A stretch of 64,000 nucleotides of DNA, taken from Pithys albifrons albifrons (lineage: Eukaryota > Chordata > Aves > Passeriformes > Thamnophilidae). Shown in pieces: positions 51,267 through 63,499 of this stretch. Positions within the stretch are counted from its first letter, which is position 1. Each line of letters starts with the position of its first letter. The stretch spans positions 32,801,724 to 32,865,723 of the forward strand of contig NC_092463.1 in assembly GCF_047495875.1 (NCBI RefSeq), given 5' to 3'. Position numbers and translations under genes: made by a program. The notes under the pieces are model-generated. The model was not told where the DNA came from. It did not search any database and was given only the letters and a program-made list of their open reading frames with translations.

Positions 51267-51712
51267 TCATAGAATCGTAGAATGGTCTGGGTCAGAAGGG
51301 ACCTTTAAGATCATGTAGTTCAGCCCCCTGACACAGACAGGGACATTTTTCACTAGATCAGGTTGCTCAGAGTGCTGTTCCAATATGGGGAATCCACAGC
51401 TTCTCTGGACAACGTGTTCTGGTGTCTTATCGTGCTTATTCCAGCAAAGTTCTTCCTTGTGTCCAATCTGAATCCACACTCTTGCAGTTTAAAACTGTTG
51501 TCCTTTATACTGTCACTACAAGGCCTGGTCTCCATCTTTCTTAAAAACCCCTTTTAAGCATTGAAATGCTTTACTGAGGTCTCCCCAGAGCCTTCTCTTC
51601 TCCAGGATGAACAACCCCAGCTCTCTTAGCCTTGCTTGATAGCAGAGCTGCTCCAGCCCTCTGACTGTTTCCATGGCCCTCCTTGGGGCCTGCTCTAGCA
51701 AGTCCATTCAGT
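51267..51712 (-). mobile_element. CR1 LINE 3' fragment
   Basis: Reverse-strand CR1 beginning with its inverted 3' terminus (TCATAGAATCGTAGAATGG). It runs through the ORF2 C-terminus to CTCCAGGATGAACAACCCC and TCCATGGCCCTCCTTGGGG. It is 5'-truncated and antisense to RYR3. The minus-strand frames here are decayed ORF2 pieces. Confidence 0.92.
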
Positions 51713-54700
51713 AAGGAATGATAAGGTGCTTATGCAGGATATGCCTTTCTTGGATAATTCCTCTTCCTTGATCAGCATGGGATACTTCTTAATCTTTTTA
51801 GTCAATTAGCCATGATGTTAGTTAATCTTTATACTTAAAATCACTTCCTTTCTTAAATCAAGACCTGATAGGAAAGGACATATTTAATTTGTCACTGATT
51901 TGCACCATGCGAGTCGACTTGGGTAGTTCACTTCAGCTCTATAAATAGTCTTCTGTTTCTCCAGTATTACAATTTGAGATCAAAGGAGTGATTTTTAAAG
52001 AATATTTAGTATTCAGCTTTCATGGCAGATGATGGATAAATATTTTGGAATATTAGATTTGGTCTTGGTATTTGGTTGGGATGTTCCTTTGTGGTCACTG
52101 TCTCATGCTATCTCATTTCCATGAACTACTGCATGAAGAGAGAAGTGGGTAAAGCTGTGATACAAAGGACAGCAAACTAGCAAATGCTTCAATGGCCAGC
52201 ATACAGCCTGGAAGTTACATTGAAAAAAAGAAGCAAAATGGTCAATACTGAACTACTTAACTTTCCGAAGTAACTCATCATTCAAAAGTTTTCTTGTTGT
52301 TGTTGTTAATGATGGGGGTTTTGGGGAGTTTGGTTGGTTGGTTCGTTAGTTTTCCTGGGAAAAGGACTGACCATGTTTTATTGTGTATTTGCTTATTCTG
52401 CCCTGCTGAGGACTTGCTTTAAGACATGGATGTATGTTCCAGAGTTACAATTAGGCTTTGGTCCAACTACTGTTGAAGAAGTAGACTGATAACGGAAACC
52501 CCAACTCTATTTTTAAAATCTTCTGAGAACTGTGAGATAGTTTTGTGTGAATTTCCATCAAAGAACTCTGCTGTCATAAGGATTCATTTGCAGTAAACTG
52601 CTTGTGATTATTGGAAGAAATTTGTATTCTTACTGGAGGGAGAAAGGCCTTGGTACGTTACTACCAAGCAAATATACGCTTTTAATTTATAAAAAGATGT
52701 TAAAAACAGTGAATAATAAGTATTGAAAGCAAAGCTGTATCTGCTGAGAATCCACTTCCATCACACCACCACCAGTGATTTAAGATCTGCTCTGGATATT
52801 GCTTTCCTTCACTTGTTTGTGGGTTTTGTGGTGATTTACAGTAAGACGTGTCTAAGAACACCTTTGTTTTAGAAATTAAGTCATCCTGTTTGCCAGAAGA
52901 TGTATTTATACACATTTAAAGGAAAGGAAAGCCTGAGATGATATATTTATGTGACTTCCTGGTTCAATTGCATGACTGATGTCTGTATGTTGCTACCAAG
53001 ATTCTCATGAAGTATGCACGTTTGTGTGGAAGTCCTAAAATGAATTTTATCATATTGCAGCAGACCTGTATAAAAATTTCTAATTACAGAAATAAAAAAT
53101 ATAACTTGAATCTTTCATGAACCTGTTTTGGTTCATAAGCTTACTCTCATACTAAACTTTTCTTTGGTCATTGTATACATATTTTCATAAACAGTATTTC
53201 TAACATTAATTTATGGAGTAAGTAAATTAGTATTCATTGAAAAACTGGATCTTCAGTATTGTAAGGGGATGAGTATTAGTGTGTATTGTGGGGAAAAAAG
53301 TGCTCTGAAGAGACACACGGAAGACTCATGTCCCTTTGGCAGAATGGCAGAATGTCCCTGCTGTGAGACAAAATTGAGAGTTTTGTAAACAGGAAATGTC
53401 TGCTTTTCTAGTGTGTATGCAAGAGTAAAAACAATACAAATGGTTTCATGGCTGGAAATGGAGGGTTTTTTTAAAAAAAGGTAATAATTAAAATTATCCT
53501 GATAATTTTCTTTTTACAGTTGTTTTAAAACTTGTAAGAACCAGGCTGAAAACAAACACAAGACTTTGATTTTCCTTTAGCTGAGCTGTATCACTGCAGA
53601 TCAGAGTGTGAAGGCAGCTGTGGGTTTTTACTCTGTACTTTGCTTTGAGACATTGATCTATGATGAGCACATGTCAGTCTCACAGTGCTTAGGCCTGTAA
53701 AGTGCATCAACTTAGTCCACTTGCTTGTTTTGCCATAAAAACAGGAATTCTGGGTTTCTTTCTTTGATAGATATGCATAGTTTTTTTAAAGTAATATGTG
53801 TTTCTTGAGGGAAAGGATATAATATCAAATAAAACGTTTCCATGTCTTTACAGAAGGATGTGTTTCAAAACAATTCTGTATCACTTGATGTTAGTCATTC
53901 ATGTGTAAGTACATCCTGGAATGTTTATTGCAGCTGTGAGTAAAAAATAGGCAAAATACATCAGCTTTTTTGAGAAAACTGTTTCTTATTGTAGTTCACA
54001 GGTATAATAACAAAGCTGATTAATTGTCTAGGAGTGATGGATTTTCAGTGTCATCTCAGTTTTATTTTATCTGTTCATTTTCATTACTGACTATAACTGC
54101 ATATAATAGACTGACAAAGAAAAACAACCTACCAATAAACCACAAACCCCAGCCAACCAAACAAAAGCCACCTAACAAAACAAGTGCACTAAAGCACATT
54201 AAACTTCTGAACATAAAAATGTCAGAGATGCTAGATGAGAAAAATTGCATTTAAAACACTTCCTTAGTTTAAACCTTTTAAATTCTTGAATTCCTCTTGA
54301 CAAACTAGATCTCATGGAAGATGTGTAGGTTTAATTTTTTTCTTTTGTTTTGCTTTTGGTTATCTTTGACAATTGATAGTTAAGTCACTGCATGTGACTT
54401 AACTAACAACTGATCATAAGTCTTGGCATCCCACTGATCATTCACATTCAAGGTATATTCAAGTAAAGAGATGCAATTCTGTGTAAGAGAAGTGATGATC
54501 AAGGTTAAATGGCTCTGGAAACATGTGTGTTTAAAAACTAAGGGAAGAAGAAAATGAGTTTACCAGGAAAAAAGAATTTTGGAATTCCAGCATTTTTGTG
54601 AGAGAAAACTCAAGAAAACAATATACTGCTGAGACATAGTCTCATGATATAGCAGTTCCATAAAAACTCATTTCTATTAGGATCTACAGGCCAGAAAAGC

Positions 54701-55250
54701 AATTTCAGACCTCAGCCAGAATGATCTTTCTTCAGTAAAAACATTATAATACTGAGTCATCTTACCAATGAGTAATTATCTTATTTGCAGATTGTATAGA
54801 TTCCACTATTTCTTTATGCTCAGTCCACTTGCACCTGAATGATGTAATCTTTAAAATGCTGCTGCAAAACATTCTGAAATACACTTTTTAGAAACTCTTG
54901 AAGTTTTTCATCTGAATTAGCAAATTCATAGCTTATTAAATGCTGTAGCACAAATGAAAGGGTACATTGGAAATTTAAGGGAATAACATAAAACATTGAT
55001 GTTTAATGTTGCATACAGTTCTTACTTAAGACATTAGCTGTGCAGGTATTTTGGGATTACTGCATTTAATGATTGATAAAGTCTTTGTGATGCCAGTGTA
55101 AATTCTAAATGCTTATTTTTCTGCAGTCTAGACAATTAAAATTTTAATTTCACTATGCTAGAAACTCTTGCCCTTTTATGCATGGGAATTTAAAAAAAAT
55201 AATTAATATATTTGAGTAATTCTTATTTCAAGTAAGTTTTTGTGTATGTT
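51713..55250 (+). other. RYR3: RYR3 intron 1, nothing recognised
   Basis: About 3.5 kb without a recognised exon or repeat family. It includes GT/G-rich low-complexity sequence at about 52294-52352 and an A/C-rich tract at about 54115-54185. Confidence 0.5.
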
Positions 55251-55510
55251 CATAGAATCATAGAGTGGTGTGGGTTGGGTTGGAAGGGATCTTGAAGACC
55301 ATGTAGTTCCACCCCTCCACCATGAGCAGGGACACCTTCCACTTGACAGATTTCTCAGGGCCCCATCCAACCTGACTTCCAGGTTTTGGGCATCCATAGT
55401 TTCCCTGGGCAACGAGAGGATTCCAATACAATTCTAGCATATATCTAATCTAAACCTACCTCTTTTTTTTCAGTTTGAAGCTGTTGCCCCTCCCCCTATC
55501 TCTACACGCC
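55251..55510 (-). mobile_element. CR1 LINE 3' fragment
   Basis: Reverse-strand CR1 starting CATAGAATCATAGAGTGGTG. It includes GGGACACCTTCCACTTGACA and the TTCAGTTTGAAGCTGTTGCC block, and ends near 55510. It is 5'-truncated with an internal T-rich expansion near 55462-55470. Confidence 0.9.
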
Positions 55511-57502
55511 CTCGTAAAAAATCTGAAAACGTAATTTTATATTTTACAAAACTATGATTACAATAGAAACCATGTATATGCCTCTGTGTAATGATGAATA
55601 TATTAATGTAGTAGGGAGAGTAAATAAAATTTGAGCTATATGAAAGCAATTTAATGTAATCCACTGATAAGTGCAATTTAAGTGACAAATCTCAATTTTA
55701 TTCTAAATCTTGATACTTATAATTTTTGTTTTAATATTTTTTCATTTTTTAATCTCTGAAATGTGCAGGTGCAAACATTCATACGAGAACCAGATGATGA
55801 AAAAAATTTAAAATATCTTTATTTTTATCTTACATATGTTCTGATTTTTCAACACCAAATAGATACAATTCTGATGTAAATAATTTAAAATTAACAAATA
55901 AATGGATGTAGTAATGAGTGCTTAATTGTATTGTTTATTTTGCAACTTATTACACTGAAGTTTAAAAAGCAGAAATGTTTTTACTAGTGAACTTGAAAGC
56001 TGAAAATTGCAGAGAGCATTATACAGAAATAGAAGTAGAAGCAGCAGAATAAAAGAAAATTAATTTTTTAAATCATTAATTAACTAATTCTTTCTACCTT
56101 GTACTTGACTACTTAAAATTGTTTTCAAAAATTTCTTAAATTCCTATTCTGTACTGTTAAAAATGCTATTGATTGTTATGCAAAGCTAGGTAAGAAAAAT
56201 CCTGTCTATAGCTGCTGATTGATCTGAAATATAATAGTTGCCCATTTTAGTATTAGTAAGTGGGCAGTGAGGGTCACCTAAAAGAACACACTTGCAAAAT
56301 CATGCAAATGAAAAACATGCCTTGGAATTCCTTTTTTAAAGGGTGTGTCACTTAGTTCCTTTGGTGAAAATGGCTTTGTCACTCCCAGCTTGTATTTCAA
56401 GTGCCCAAAGCTGTGCTACTGTCATAGTATTGCAGTTTCATAAGGGGACTGCAAATAGCAGTGCTGCTTTTAGGACATAATTACTCAAGTGATCTCAGAG
56501 TTTAGTACAGGCGGCTGTTTTGTATCTGCTTTGATAATAATAATTGACACCAACATAACGCTATAGCTGGAGGGGGCACAGACATATCATATCACTTCTG
56601 TTTTATCAGCTTCCGCCCCCTTAAAAACTTCTGAGGCAGCGTCTTTAGGTGAACACTTACACGTCTGTATAAAAGTACGTGCTCCTATGGGCTGGTCTGC
56701 AAGTGGTGTTTTACTTAGTGGACAAATTTTGGAAAAGAGATTGTCAAATACTAAAGATAATCTGTTTTGACTTGCTTATATCAACTTTAGTGTCACATAT
56801 TAAGAAGTGAAAAAGGGCTTGTCACTTTAACTACATGTGTGTTTGGTATTGTACCATGTGACAATTTGTAAAAGACCTTTTAGAATAATTAGGATCACTA
56901 AGAAATAGGGCTGTTTCCTGTCGCTTTTCCAGAGTGTTGTCATTCTTGGAATATGTATTTTGAGAACCAAGTTCTTATGACTTATTTGAACCGTCACTTA
57001 ACAATGCCTCTTGGATCTTTGGTTGTACTCAGAGGTTTCTATAGTATATGAGACCTTAACAGTAAAGATTGTGCATTCAGGGGAATTGTGTTGATAGCTT
57101 ACTGTGCTAACAAAAGAATTTGTTTATATTTAGTTTCTGTTGTTTGCAAAATCACAATAAAAGTTTTTTACTGTGAGCATTAAACTTATTTTGCTCAGTA
57201 AAACTGAGTAGCAGTATATTTACAGTTTGTTTTATGCATATAAAGCAACAGAAGGACACATTTGTAAAAGCCTTGGAGACGGTATGTAATCTTTGTCACT
57301 CTGATGTAGTCTTGGATATAAATCTATATAGAAACATCTGTTTACATGCACTTCAAAAGAATCTCTGCAGATGTACCTGATATCAGTTATAGGGTTATCA
57401 TATGTTAATTTTCAACAGATTCCATGTTACAGAATTGGCATTATAGTCTGTATGTAACTTCCAAATATTTACTTTTTTTTCTTGTACTTTGCATTGCGAC
57501 AG
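55511..57502 (+). other. RYR3: RYR3 intron 1, last part
   Basis: No repeat family is recognised. A patch at 56300-56700 is less AT-rich and contains ATGCAAAT (octamer-like, about 56303-56310) and a C-run block (TTCCGCCCCCTTAAAA). It could be a regulatory segment, but nothing in one sequence alone establishes that. The intron ends in the exon 2 acceptor. Confidence 0.4.
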
Positions 57503-57622
57503 GATGATGAAGTAGTACTTCAGTGTGTTGCTGGTATTCACAAAGAACAAAGGAAGTTTTGCTTGGCAGCTGAGGGACTTGGGAATCGCCTGTGCTTTTT
57601 GGAACCAACATCAGAAGCTAAA
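57503..57622 (+). CDS. RYR3: RYR3 coding exon 2 (40 codons)
   Basis: The acceptor is TTGCATTGCGACAG, ending at 57502, and the donor is AAA|GTAAGAAG at 57622/57623. The length of 120 nt equals the exon 2 length I know for mammalian RYRs. The exon runs [16 protein letters not shown] followed by [20 protein letters not shown], the strands of the N-terminal beta-trefoil (Ins145/P3-receptor-like domain). It follows exon 1 without splitting a codon. Codon 28 is Gly where, from memory, mammalian RYR2 and RYR3 have Thr. The frame is open throughout with no sign of decay. Confidence 0.96.
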
Positions 57623-58410
57623 GTAAGAAGCTGATACTCTCAGCTAGTGTAACTGATCTGTGAATGTTAACCTGCTTATCTAACAAACGCATTTAATTGT
57701 GGTTTCTTGAATGTGGTGTGAGAAGCACCTAGGTATGTTTTTCTCTCTGTGATTTTAACATGAGATTTCTTAGATTCCAAATACACTTTGAGTCACATCT
57801 GTGAAGAGTCAAAAGTCGCTATTCTTTAACTAAGATATTTCCTGTAACTGAAATAATTAATATTTTCAAGATTAAGTGTCCAGACTGTTACTAAGACTTA
57901 AGTTCTCTAACAAAACATATTTCTATTACTGCCGTAGGCTCAGATACATTGATATAGAGGATTGACAATTGTGACCTGTTAGTTACTGGTGTTAAGTGTT
58001 TCTCCTGACTTCATTGATCAATCAGGAAATTAAGAACAGTGACCAGAATTATTAAGTAATAGAAAAGTTTGAAAGATTACAAATGACAAATTGAGAAAAG
58101 AGACTAGAGAGATGTGAAGAAAAAATAAAATACTCTAGAGTAATAAGCAGAGCTTTAGAGGAAAAAGGAGAGAAGATATGAAAGCTTAAAACTATACTAG
58201 AGTAGAATGTTAAGAATAATTCAAACAGAGGAGGGCCTCCTCCTTCTTTCATTCTTTCTGCATCTTTTTCTTTATCCTGACTTTCCTTTGTTTCTTTTCT
58301 TTCTGATTTGTTTTTCCTCCTGGTTGTGGGTTTTTTGGATTTTTTCTTTTTTTTTTTTTTTTTTTTAAGTGAAGATCTTTGTGTCTTTTTTCTGGAAATG
58401 TTGCCATGTG
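57623..58410 (+). other. RYR3: RYR3 intron 2, first part
   Basis: No repeat family is recognised up to about 58230. It is followed by a pyrimidine-rich tract at 58230-58366 ending in a run of 20 T (58347-58366). The tract creates the longest frame in the window (163 codons on the minus strand, 58543-58052), whose Lys/Glu-rich sequence is an artefact of this composition. Confidence 0.6.
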
Positions 58411-58521
58411 GTAGGCAGTTAAATGCCACCCTGACGTCAGATCTCGGAAGCTCAGCAGGGTCATCCCTGGTCAGTACTTGGATGGGAGACCTCCTGGGAA
58501 TACTGGGGGCTGTAGGTTCTA
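58411..58521 (+). pseudogene. 5S rRNA-derived sequence (SINE head or retropseudogene)
   Basis: From 58425 the sequence follows vertebrate 5S rRNA: CCACCCTGA, then GATCTCGGAAGCT, then AGCAGGGTC, then AGTACTTGGATGGGAGACC, then CCTGGGAATACTGGGGGCTG and TAGG. Over about 58440-58516 only a handful of positions differ. It is missing 13 nt of the 5' half (between CCCTGA and CGTC). The internal pol III promoter is mostly kept: the A box reads AAGCTCAGCAGGGT (one change) and the C box TGGATGGGAGACCTCCTGG (one change), while the intermediate element region has GGG changed to ATC. It is joined to an unrelated GC-rich body, so a 5S-derived SINE is as likely as a plain 5S pseudogene. Confidence 0.85.
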
Positions 58522-58790
58522 GTCCTGAGGACTTCACTGTCACTGTCCAACTTCACTCGGCCATGGCAGATGAATCTTAGGAGTTAAAGGGTGGGGCCAG
58601 TTCTGCACATGCTGTGCCTCACCTAAAAAATCAGTGCGCAGGCTGGAAGGACACACCCACATGGGGAGAGCCCTTTCCAGATCTTTGTTTGCCATGCCTG
58701 GCCATACAGCCATGCTATGTGGTCTTATTTTTACCCTGGGTATTATGAGCATATTAAATCCACAGTATTTATTTATGATGTATGAGAGTT
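58522..58790 (+). repeat. GC-rich body joined to the 5S-derived head
   Basis: About 200-270 bp directly downstream of the 5S-like part are clearly richer in G+C than the flanks and non-coding in appearance. No run of four or more T occurs until 58728-58732, so a pol III transcript starting at the 5S head could run about 320 nt. I do not recognise the sequence as tRNA-, 7SL- or CR1-derived. The right boundary is a guess, and no target duplication or clear A-rich tail was found. Confidence 0.4.
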
Positions 58791-61590
58791 TCTTGTTCAT
58801 CTCTAAGGTAAAAAATTATGCAACTTCTAAATTTAATTTTTTTTTTGCATTCCTAGGATTCAGTCAGATAATTTCTCTCTGATGTACTTTAAAAATCACC
58901 AGTAATCTTTGCATGTGCTTAAGTAAAACCAGTTAGTTTTCGCATACGTATGTTCAATTACTGTCCTAAAATCTTCAACGATGATCAGGACCTTTTTTTA
59001 ATTCACAACTTAATTGCATTGTGGTCTATTACTGATGATGACCATTTTAGATAAGCATTTGCTTATCTAGCTATAAGAAAAGGAGGAACGGTATACCTTA
59101 CTGTAGAGTGCCATAGATTTGCTTTACATTTTATGAATGTCTTATTTGCAGATAATACCATAGTATCTTCTCAAGTTTGACTAAATTTAAGAGGTTCAGA
59201 AAACTTGTTTGCAACTACCTAAAAAAGCTTAACAAGGAACTTTCTGAACTGCTGATCTTGACTGAGAACAGGAAGAATTTTGGGAAAAAGCATGCAAATA
59301 CATCTGTTTGAAAAATAATTCTCATTGACTTTAAAGAACTATTTATTCCAAATACCTGCTTTCTTTTATTATATATCTTAGCAGTCTACTTATTCTGCTA
59401 TGCAACTTCACTTACAGTGAAACTTGCTCAGCATATCATTAAAAGCCTGTAAAATAAAATGCTTTATTCTCGACTTCAATTTTTTCCTTTATTGATGACT
59501 CTTGGAAATTTTGTATTACTTCTGTATGCTAATTCCAACTTTCTGTAGCCAGAAGAGGGCTACATACATACATCAATATTTCTCCATCTTCTACCTGTAG
59601 CTCGCTCCTCTCTGTATTCTTTTTTCACTGAACGTCCCTTATTGGTATTTTTATTTTCTTTTGGAGAGATTCTATAACTATACAACCTTCCTGAAAGTGG
59701 GGGAAAAAAGCATAGATTATCAGATGGTCAGGGTCTTGTTAAACACTTTTTAGGTGTGTAATTATTAATAATGTAAAATGGTCTGCCACAAAGGGTTTGT
59801 TAAATATCAAACTTATGAAACAGTATCATTTGCAAAAAGAACAGAAAACAAATGAACCTTGAACAGAAAACAAATGAACTCAAGAATTAATTAATTTTTT
59901 AAAGAAGACAATCTAGAGCAATAAAGGAGGTCATGTACCATGCACATAAATTACCTTTCACTGGTATTTCTTAGGTCAATGGAATTTAAAAAAGGGCTTG
60001 TTGCCACTCAACCACAGAAATGGAGTATGTGACAGCATGTATGTTTTAGCTTATTGTGCAACACAGCAACTTTGAAAGAGGGATTAGCTACTCCAATTAA
60101 TAAGTAGAAAAACCTTTAATTTCATAGTTCTCAGTGTCAATATTCTTAAATTTGGCTCAATGTTGCACAGGCTATGAAGAAGTGAAAAATTAATTGTGTT
60201 ATCCTAAGAAGTAAATTTATACAAACTGTGACTAGGAGTAGATTGTTCTAGAGTGTGTCCTTAGTTAATACACCAATAAAGTAAGGGCTGCAACAATTTT
60301 CAAATCAAAATACAGCCTATGTGGCACAATACCAGGGACCAGTGAAACAGATGGGAGTTCTTTTGTTGGATCACATTGATTATACCATGTTCAATTGGGA
60401 GTGGGATTAAATGTCAGAGATTCCCTAATGCTGATTTATACTGTATTTCCAGCTCTTTTGTATTTTCCAGGTAAAATTACAGATTAGTTTCTGCATTGTT
60501 TCATCTTGAAAATAGAAATTCTTTAGAAACATTATTGAGTTTGTTGGGGTTTTTTAAAATTGAAATGTACTTCAGGGATACTGCATATTAATACATACTC
60601 AAAATGTCTTGAAATGGACGCTGTAAAACCTGAAATCTCTCATAAGATGACAACAGAAAAAGATCTGAGTTTTTGTTCATTTGTTTTGTTTTGTTTTATT
60701 GATTGGCTTTTTTTTACTAATTATGTGACTTGTTTGCCTGCTCTGTGCATTTCAAGGCAGCATAGTAATGTGTGAAGAGGTTTTGTTTACCTTCCTGCTT
60801 TATTAGAGAATTAAGACTAGTAAATGTGATATAGATTTTTATGTTAGTAGTAGTAAAATGTTCTAAATTAGTCTTTCCAGGCTTTTCTAAGAAATGAGAG
60901 ACACAAAACCGAACCCAGTTTTGTTTGTAACTCATAACTGAGAAATGACATTATCTTTCTGTGTCTGGTTATGTGGGAGGCCTTGAATGTAACCTAATAA
61001 AGGGTAAAATTCCAGCTACAATCTGTGCTCATGTATGTGCGTCTATATGTACACAGATGCAGTTAATGAATGCTAAAAATATAGTGCCCCATTGTGGAGA
61101 TGAGTGATGACAAGGATTACAGTTTAAGTTGTTCTCGTTGCAGTTAATGAAATTATTAACTATTTACTCCTTACAATTATTTAGTTGTATAAGAAAGACA
61201 CAAGAGTTCACTTTGCTTCAATAATATGTGTTAAAATTACATAGATATATCTCTGTTGTATGGATTTTCAGTGCCACATCTTTGGCCTAGAAGTAAAACT
61301 TTTTGAAAACATAAAAAAAATGTAATTAGAGTTTGTACTAGACATCAAAGTGTTTGAATTCTACGATTGTACTTGACTAACTTACTGTAAAGACTTCACT
61401 TTAGCAAGTTTAAACCTCTTAATTGTATCATTTCACTTTTCATCATCTTAAAACTCAGCATTATCAAGAATTTTATTCTCTCCTATCACACGTATTTAAA
61501 AAAAGAAAAAAGAGTACATATCTACTTTAAGCTCATTCATAGCCATGATTCATACAATCAATCACTTCAAAGTCATGATCTGTATCATCA
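58791..61590 (+). other. RYR3: RYR3 intron 2, middle part
   Basis: AT-rich intron without a recognised exon or repeat family, apart from the small tandem duplication at 59839-59880. Confidence 0.5.
59839..59880. repeat. 22-bp tandem duplication
   Basis: GAACAGAAAACAAATGAACC plus TT is followed at once by GAACAGAAAACAAATGAACT. The first 19 bases are identical, consistent with a recent slippage duplication. Confidence 0.88.
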
Positions 61591-61950
61591 GTCACAGAAT
61601 ACTGAATCATTAAGGTTGGAAAGGACCTGTGGAGATATCAAATCCAAACCTTCTGCTCGAAGAAGGTTCAGACTGAACACTGTCAAGTCAAAGTCTGAGG
61701 ATCTCCAAGAATGGTTTCTCCACAACCTTTCTGGGCAACCTATTTTACTGTTTTCCATGCTCACAGTAAAAAAAAGGGGGGTTTTCATCACATTTTATAA
61801 AACTTTCCTGTATTGCACTTTGTGACAATTTCCTCTTTTCCTTTCACTGGATCCCACTGCATAGAGTCTGGATCTCTCGTCTTTGTACTTTTCTGCCAAA
61901 TATTTATATCCATTGATAATTTTTTCCTGGGACACATCTTTCCATGGGCA
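61591..61950 (-). mobile_element. CR1 LINE 3' fragment
   Basis: Reverse-strand CR1 starting with a degenerate 3' terminus (GTCACAGAATACTGAATCAT) and AAGGTTGGAAAGGACCTGTG. It continues to TTTCTCCACAACCTTTCTGG and the TTCACTGGATCCCACTGC block, ending near ATATTTATATCCATTGATAA. It is decayed and antisense to RYR3. Confidence 0.8.
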
Positions 61951-62357
61951 TATCGGTGCCAAAAAAAATGGAAAAAAAAAAGTCTACTGTTTCTGAAATG
62001 AATGTGTTAAGTTTCATGTTTCCAAACCAGACAATATATTGATTCAACAATTGAGATCTCCTAAAATAGTTCATAGTATTATGTCATAAGATGTTGAATC
62101 TTAGCCATCTAGTTACTGCTAGAAATACATTCTGCCAACCTTATATGTCAAATTAGATTATGTACCTTCTGTTTCGTCAGTGGTGTTAGAGAACAAATAC
62201 AATGTTCACGGTGTAATTCTAAAAGACTGCAAAGCAATGAAATATATAGAGAAAAAGTTTTTGTTTTGATCCTGAAGATGTTTCATTTTACTGAGGAATA
62301 TGGCTGTTTCACCTGCTCTGCTGATCTATTCTTGCACTGTTTAATTTATTTTTACAG

Positions 62358-62465
62358 TATGTCCCTCCAGACCTCTGCATCTGTAATTTTGTCCTTGAAC
62401 AGTCTCTGTCTGTCAGAGCCCTCCAGGAGATGCTGGCCAGCACTGGGGAGAATGCTGGTGAAGGG
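62358..62465 (+). CDS. RYR3: RYR3 coding exon 3 (36 codons)
   Basis: The acceptor TTTAATTTATTTTTACAG ends at 62357 and the donor GTAAGT begins at 62466. It encodes [15 protein letters not shown] followed by [20 protein letters not shown] and a final Gly. [15 protein letters not shown] is near-invariant among RYRs, and the Gly/Glu-rich end matches the variable loop of RYR3 as opposed to the VEKSEG-type loop of RYR2. The reading frame continues from exon 2 in phase 0. The next exon would resume just before the conserved GGGHRTLLYGH segment, which is not in this window. Confidence 0.96.
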
Positions 62466-63499
62466 GTAAGTAAATTGACCATGAAGAACATTAAGTTTCT
62501 GAATATGGATTGTTCTCATTTTCTTTCCTTGTCCAGGATTTTCTAGAAGTGGGTCCTCATGTCACAACCAGTCTCTTGGGATATTATTTCTCCACTACTG
62601 AAATCATACTAATTGCTCTTTAGCAATGAGAAGCTGGTGCAGTTGTCTTTTGAAATATTTGCAATCCACAAACTCTGAAACATCAATAATTTGATTGCTT
62701 TGACCCTAAGTCTCCAATTTCAGCTGAGTCAAATTGAACTGAAATTTTATTTTCATGCAAACAAAGCATGAAAACATCTATGGCTTTACTTATTTTATGA
62801 GACTAAATGACAACTAATTATCATTCAAATCATCCTCAGAGCTAGATAGGCTGTCAGTTTTCATTTTTATGTAGAAACAGAAAGATTTTTTTTAATTTTA
62901 ATTTTTCTGTTATTCTACTTGCACACAGAGTTAAGGCTCTGCCATATTAAGTAAATGGGATGGCTGCCTGAAGAAGAAACCAAACATAAAATAAGTATTA
63001 TAAACAGATACTTTCTTAAAGATAATTTCACTATAATTTTTTTTCAAATAAAAATTATGCTGAATTTGTTTCATGATAAGACATTTTTTATTTCTGTTCA
63101 TTTTTCTCTAGGTTTCATATGCTGTACATGTAGTTTTAGGATTTTCTTCCTTTTTTAATACAATCCTGAAAAATAGAATGATATATGGAAGGAGAATAAT
63201 GTTATGATTTAAGTAAAATTTTTTTAAAATACTTTTTCTCTTGAATTATAAATTGTCATTTATTCTGCAGTTTCTTCATTCTTGTGCAACAATTCAACAT
63301 TTTAAAACAGTTTTCAATTTTATCTATGTGTAGAACAGCACTAATTAAGCACTTGTTACCCAACAGTAAGTGATTGTGCAATGATTACTTACTGAAACTT
63401 TTAATAGACTATAAGATCTATGTTAAAAAGCACCCCAAAACTGACATTGAAAATATTTTTATTTTTTAAAAAGGTAAAAAATATTTTATTTGTCAAAGC
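62466..63499 (+). other. RYR3: RYR3 intron 3, first part
   Basis: Begins with the exon 3 donor. It is AT-rich, with no exon 4 and no repeat family recognised up to the CR1 copy that follows. Confidence 0.6.

Noticed and set aside
58052..58543. 163-codon minus-strand open frame, the longest in the window
   Set aside because: Its Lys/Glu-rich middle is the translation of a pyrimidine-rich tract with a 20-T run, and its start lies inside the 5S-derived sequence read antisense. No protein family features.
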